Shown in pieces: positions 63,621-64,000 of a stretch of 64,000 nt of DNA (position 1 is its first letter; each line of letters starts with the position of its first letter). Location of the stretch: the NCBI GenBank assembly GCA_947643405.1, contig CANRVY010000004.1, positions 1 through 64,000 of the forward strand, given 5' to 3'. A program made the position numbers and the translations under genes. Below the pieces are notes generated by a model, which did no database searches, was not told where the DNA came from, and worked only from the letters and a program-made list of their open reading frames with translations. This DNA is from an uncultured Mycoplasmatota bacterium (GTDB taxonomy: Bacteria > Bacillota_I > Bacilli_A > RF39 > UBA660).

Positions 63621-64000
63621 ATGAAATGGACTAGAAAAGAGAATTTATTCCCCTTTACAGAAAATAACAAGCGTTATCATACGTTAGATTATTTTTACAA
63701 AAAAGAATTTCACTCAAAAATTTTTAAAGTCAGTTTAAATGCTGGTTTTACTTGTCCAAATATTGATGGAACAGTTGGTACTGGAGGATGCATTTATTGT
63801 TCCCATTTGGGAAGTGGAGACTTTGCTGGAAATGAACAAGATGATTTAATCACTCAATTTGAACAGGTTAAAAATACAGTTTGTAAGAAATGGCCAAACA
63901 GTAAGTACATTGGATATTTTCAAGCACATACCAATACTTATGCAGATATTGATACATTAAAAGAAAAGTATGAATCAATTTTAAAGTTAAAAGATGTTGT
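63621..64000 (+). CDS. YtqA-type radical SAM protein (partial, cut by window edge)
   Basis: The first 126 residues of a TIGR01212/YtqA family radical SAM enzyme, running off the right edge. The family start RYHTLDYFYKKEFHSKIFKVSLNAGFTCPN and the cluster Cys set CPNIDGTVGTGGCIYC (C-x9-C-x2-C spacing) are seen, followed by KKWPNSKYIGYFQAHTNTYA. Reaction in this family is not well defined; tRNA or cofactor modification is assumed. GGAAAGG lies upstream of the ATG. Confidence 0.9.
   Translation, partial: MKWTRKENLFPFTENNKRYHTLDYFYKKEFHSKIFKVSLNAGFTCPNIDGTVGTGGCIYCSHLGSGDFAGNEQDDLITQFEQVKNTVCKKWPNSKYIGYFQAHTNTYADIDTLKEKYESILKLKDV

Noticed and set aside
1-64000. Mycoplasma genetic code (TGA = Trp)
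   Set aside because: TGA ends several genes, for example at the ATGA overlap of cotH and the VTC gene, and conserved Trp positions use TGG.
1-64000. tRNA, rRNA, CRISPR arrays, transposases
   Set aside because: I looked for T-arm sequences, regular repeats and transposase motifs on both strands and saw none.

Overview
The window looks like chromosome from an AT-rich, low-GC Gram-positive bacterium, probably an uncultured Bacilli/Mollicutes-related gut lineage of the RF39 type. Supporting signs are very low GC, strong AGGAGG ribosome sites, a Bacillota-type order secE-nusG-rplK-rplA-rplJ-rplL-(methyltransferase)-rpoB-rpoC ... rpsL-rpsG-fusA-tuf, a T-box in front of aspS, and a short SMC protein (980 residues) of the length seen in Mycoplasma. 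TGA is used as a stop (for example at the cotH/VTC overlap) and Trp is TGG, so the genetic code is standard. A FemX-type enzyme and an M23 hydrolase imply that peptidoglycan is present. The lineage call is inference. Almost every gene lies on the minus strand.

Layout. Positions 1-4940 are an accessory island: a DUF1016 N-terminal fragment behind a perfect 26-bp palindrome, a deoxyribosyltransferase-like protein, a serine hydrolase, a frameshifted XRE regulator, and an operon of a DUF1016 PD-(D/E)xK nuclease plus a HEPN-domain protein. The last pair is flanked by inverted 13-bp repeats and by two related terminator elements, and is the best candidate for an undescribed defence module. Positions 5044-36683 are mostly housekeeping: recG, an SDR (divergent, behind a structured leader), smc, a surface/polyphosphate cluster (phosphodiester glycosidase, DUF4956, VTC, CotH), rnr, a ZIP transporter, a lipoprotein, a P-type ATPase, a probable 6S RNA, prs, T-box-aspS, topA, a three-gene acyl-CoA dehydratase activase set, DUF1540, femX and an HD protein.

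Positions 36756-55074 hold the translation/transcription super-cluster (tuf, fusA, rpsG, rpsL, rpoC, rpoB, rplL, rplJ, rplA, rplK, nusG, secE). Its leaders can be read directly: an L10 attenuator, two similar L1-type hairpins before rplK and rplA, and a 40-nt UUCG hairpin before rpsL. Between rpsL and rpoC, where Bacillota usually have only a small L7Ae-like gene, sit an ORF6N pseudogene, a pilin-like protein, an NrtR-type NUDIX regulator and a protein-kinase-like protein.

Positions 55175-61218 hold an M23 hydrolase, a YgjP-like metallopeptidase, a DUF2207-like membrane protein, and a second accessory island of RhuM and NUDIX genes with one intact and two broken RhuM copies. The right end has an acidic membrane protein, a YfcC-type transporter and the start of a YtqA-type radical SAM gene cut by the window edge. 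I saw no tRNA, rRNA, CRISPR array, transposase or integrase.
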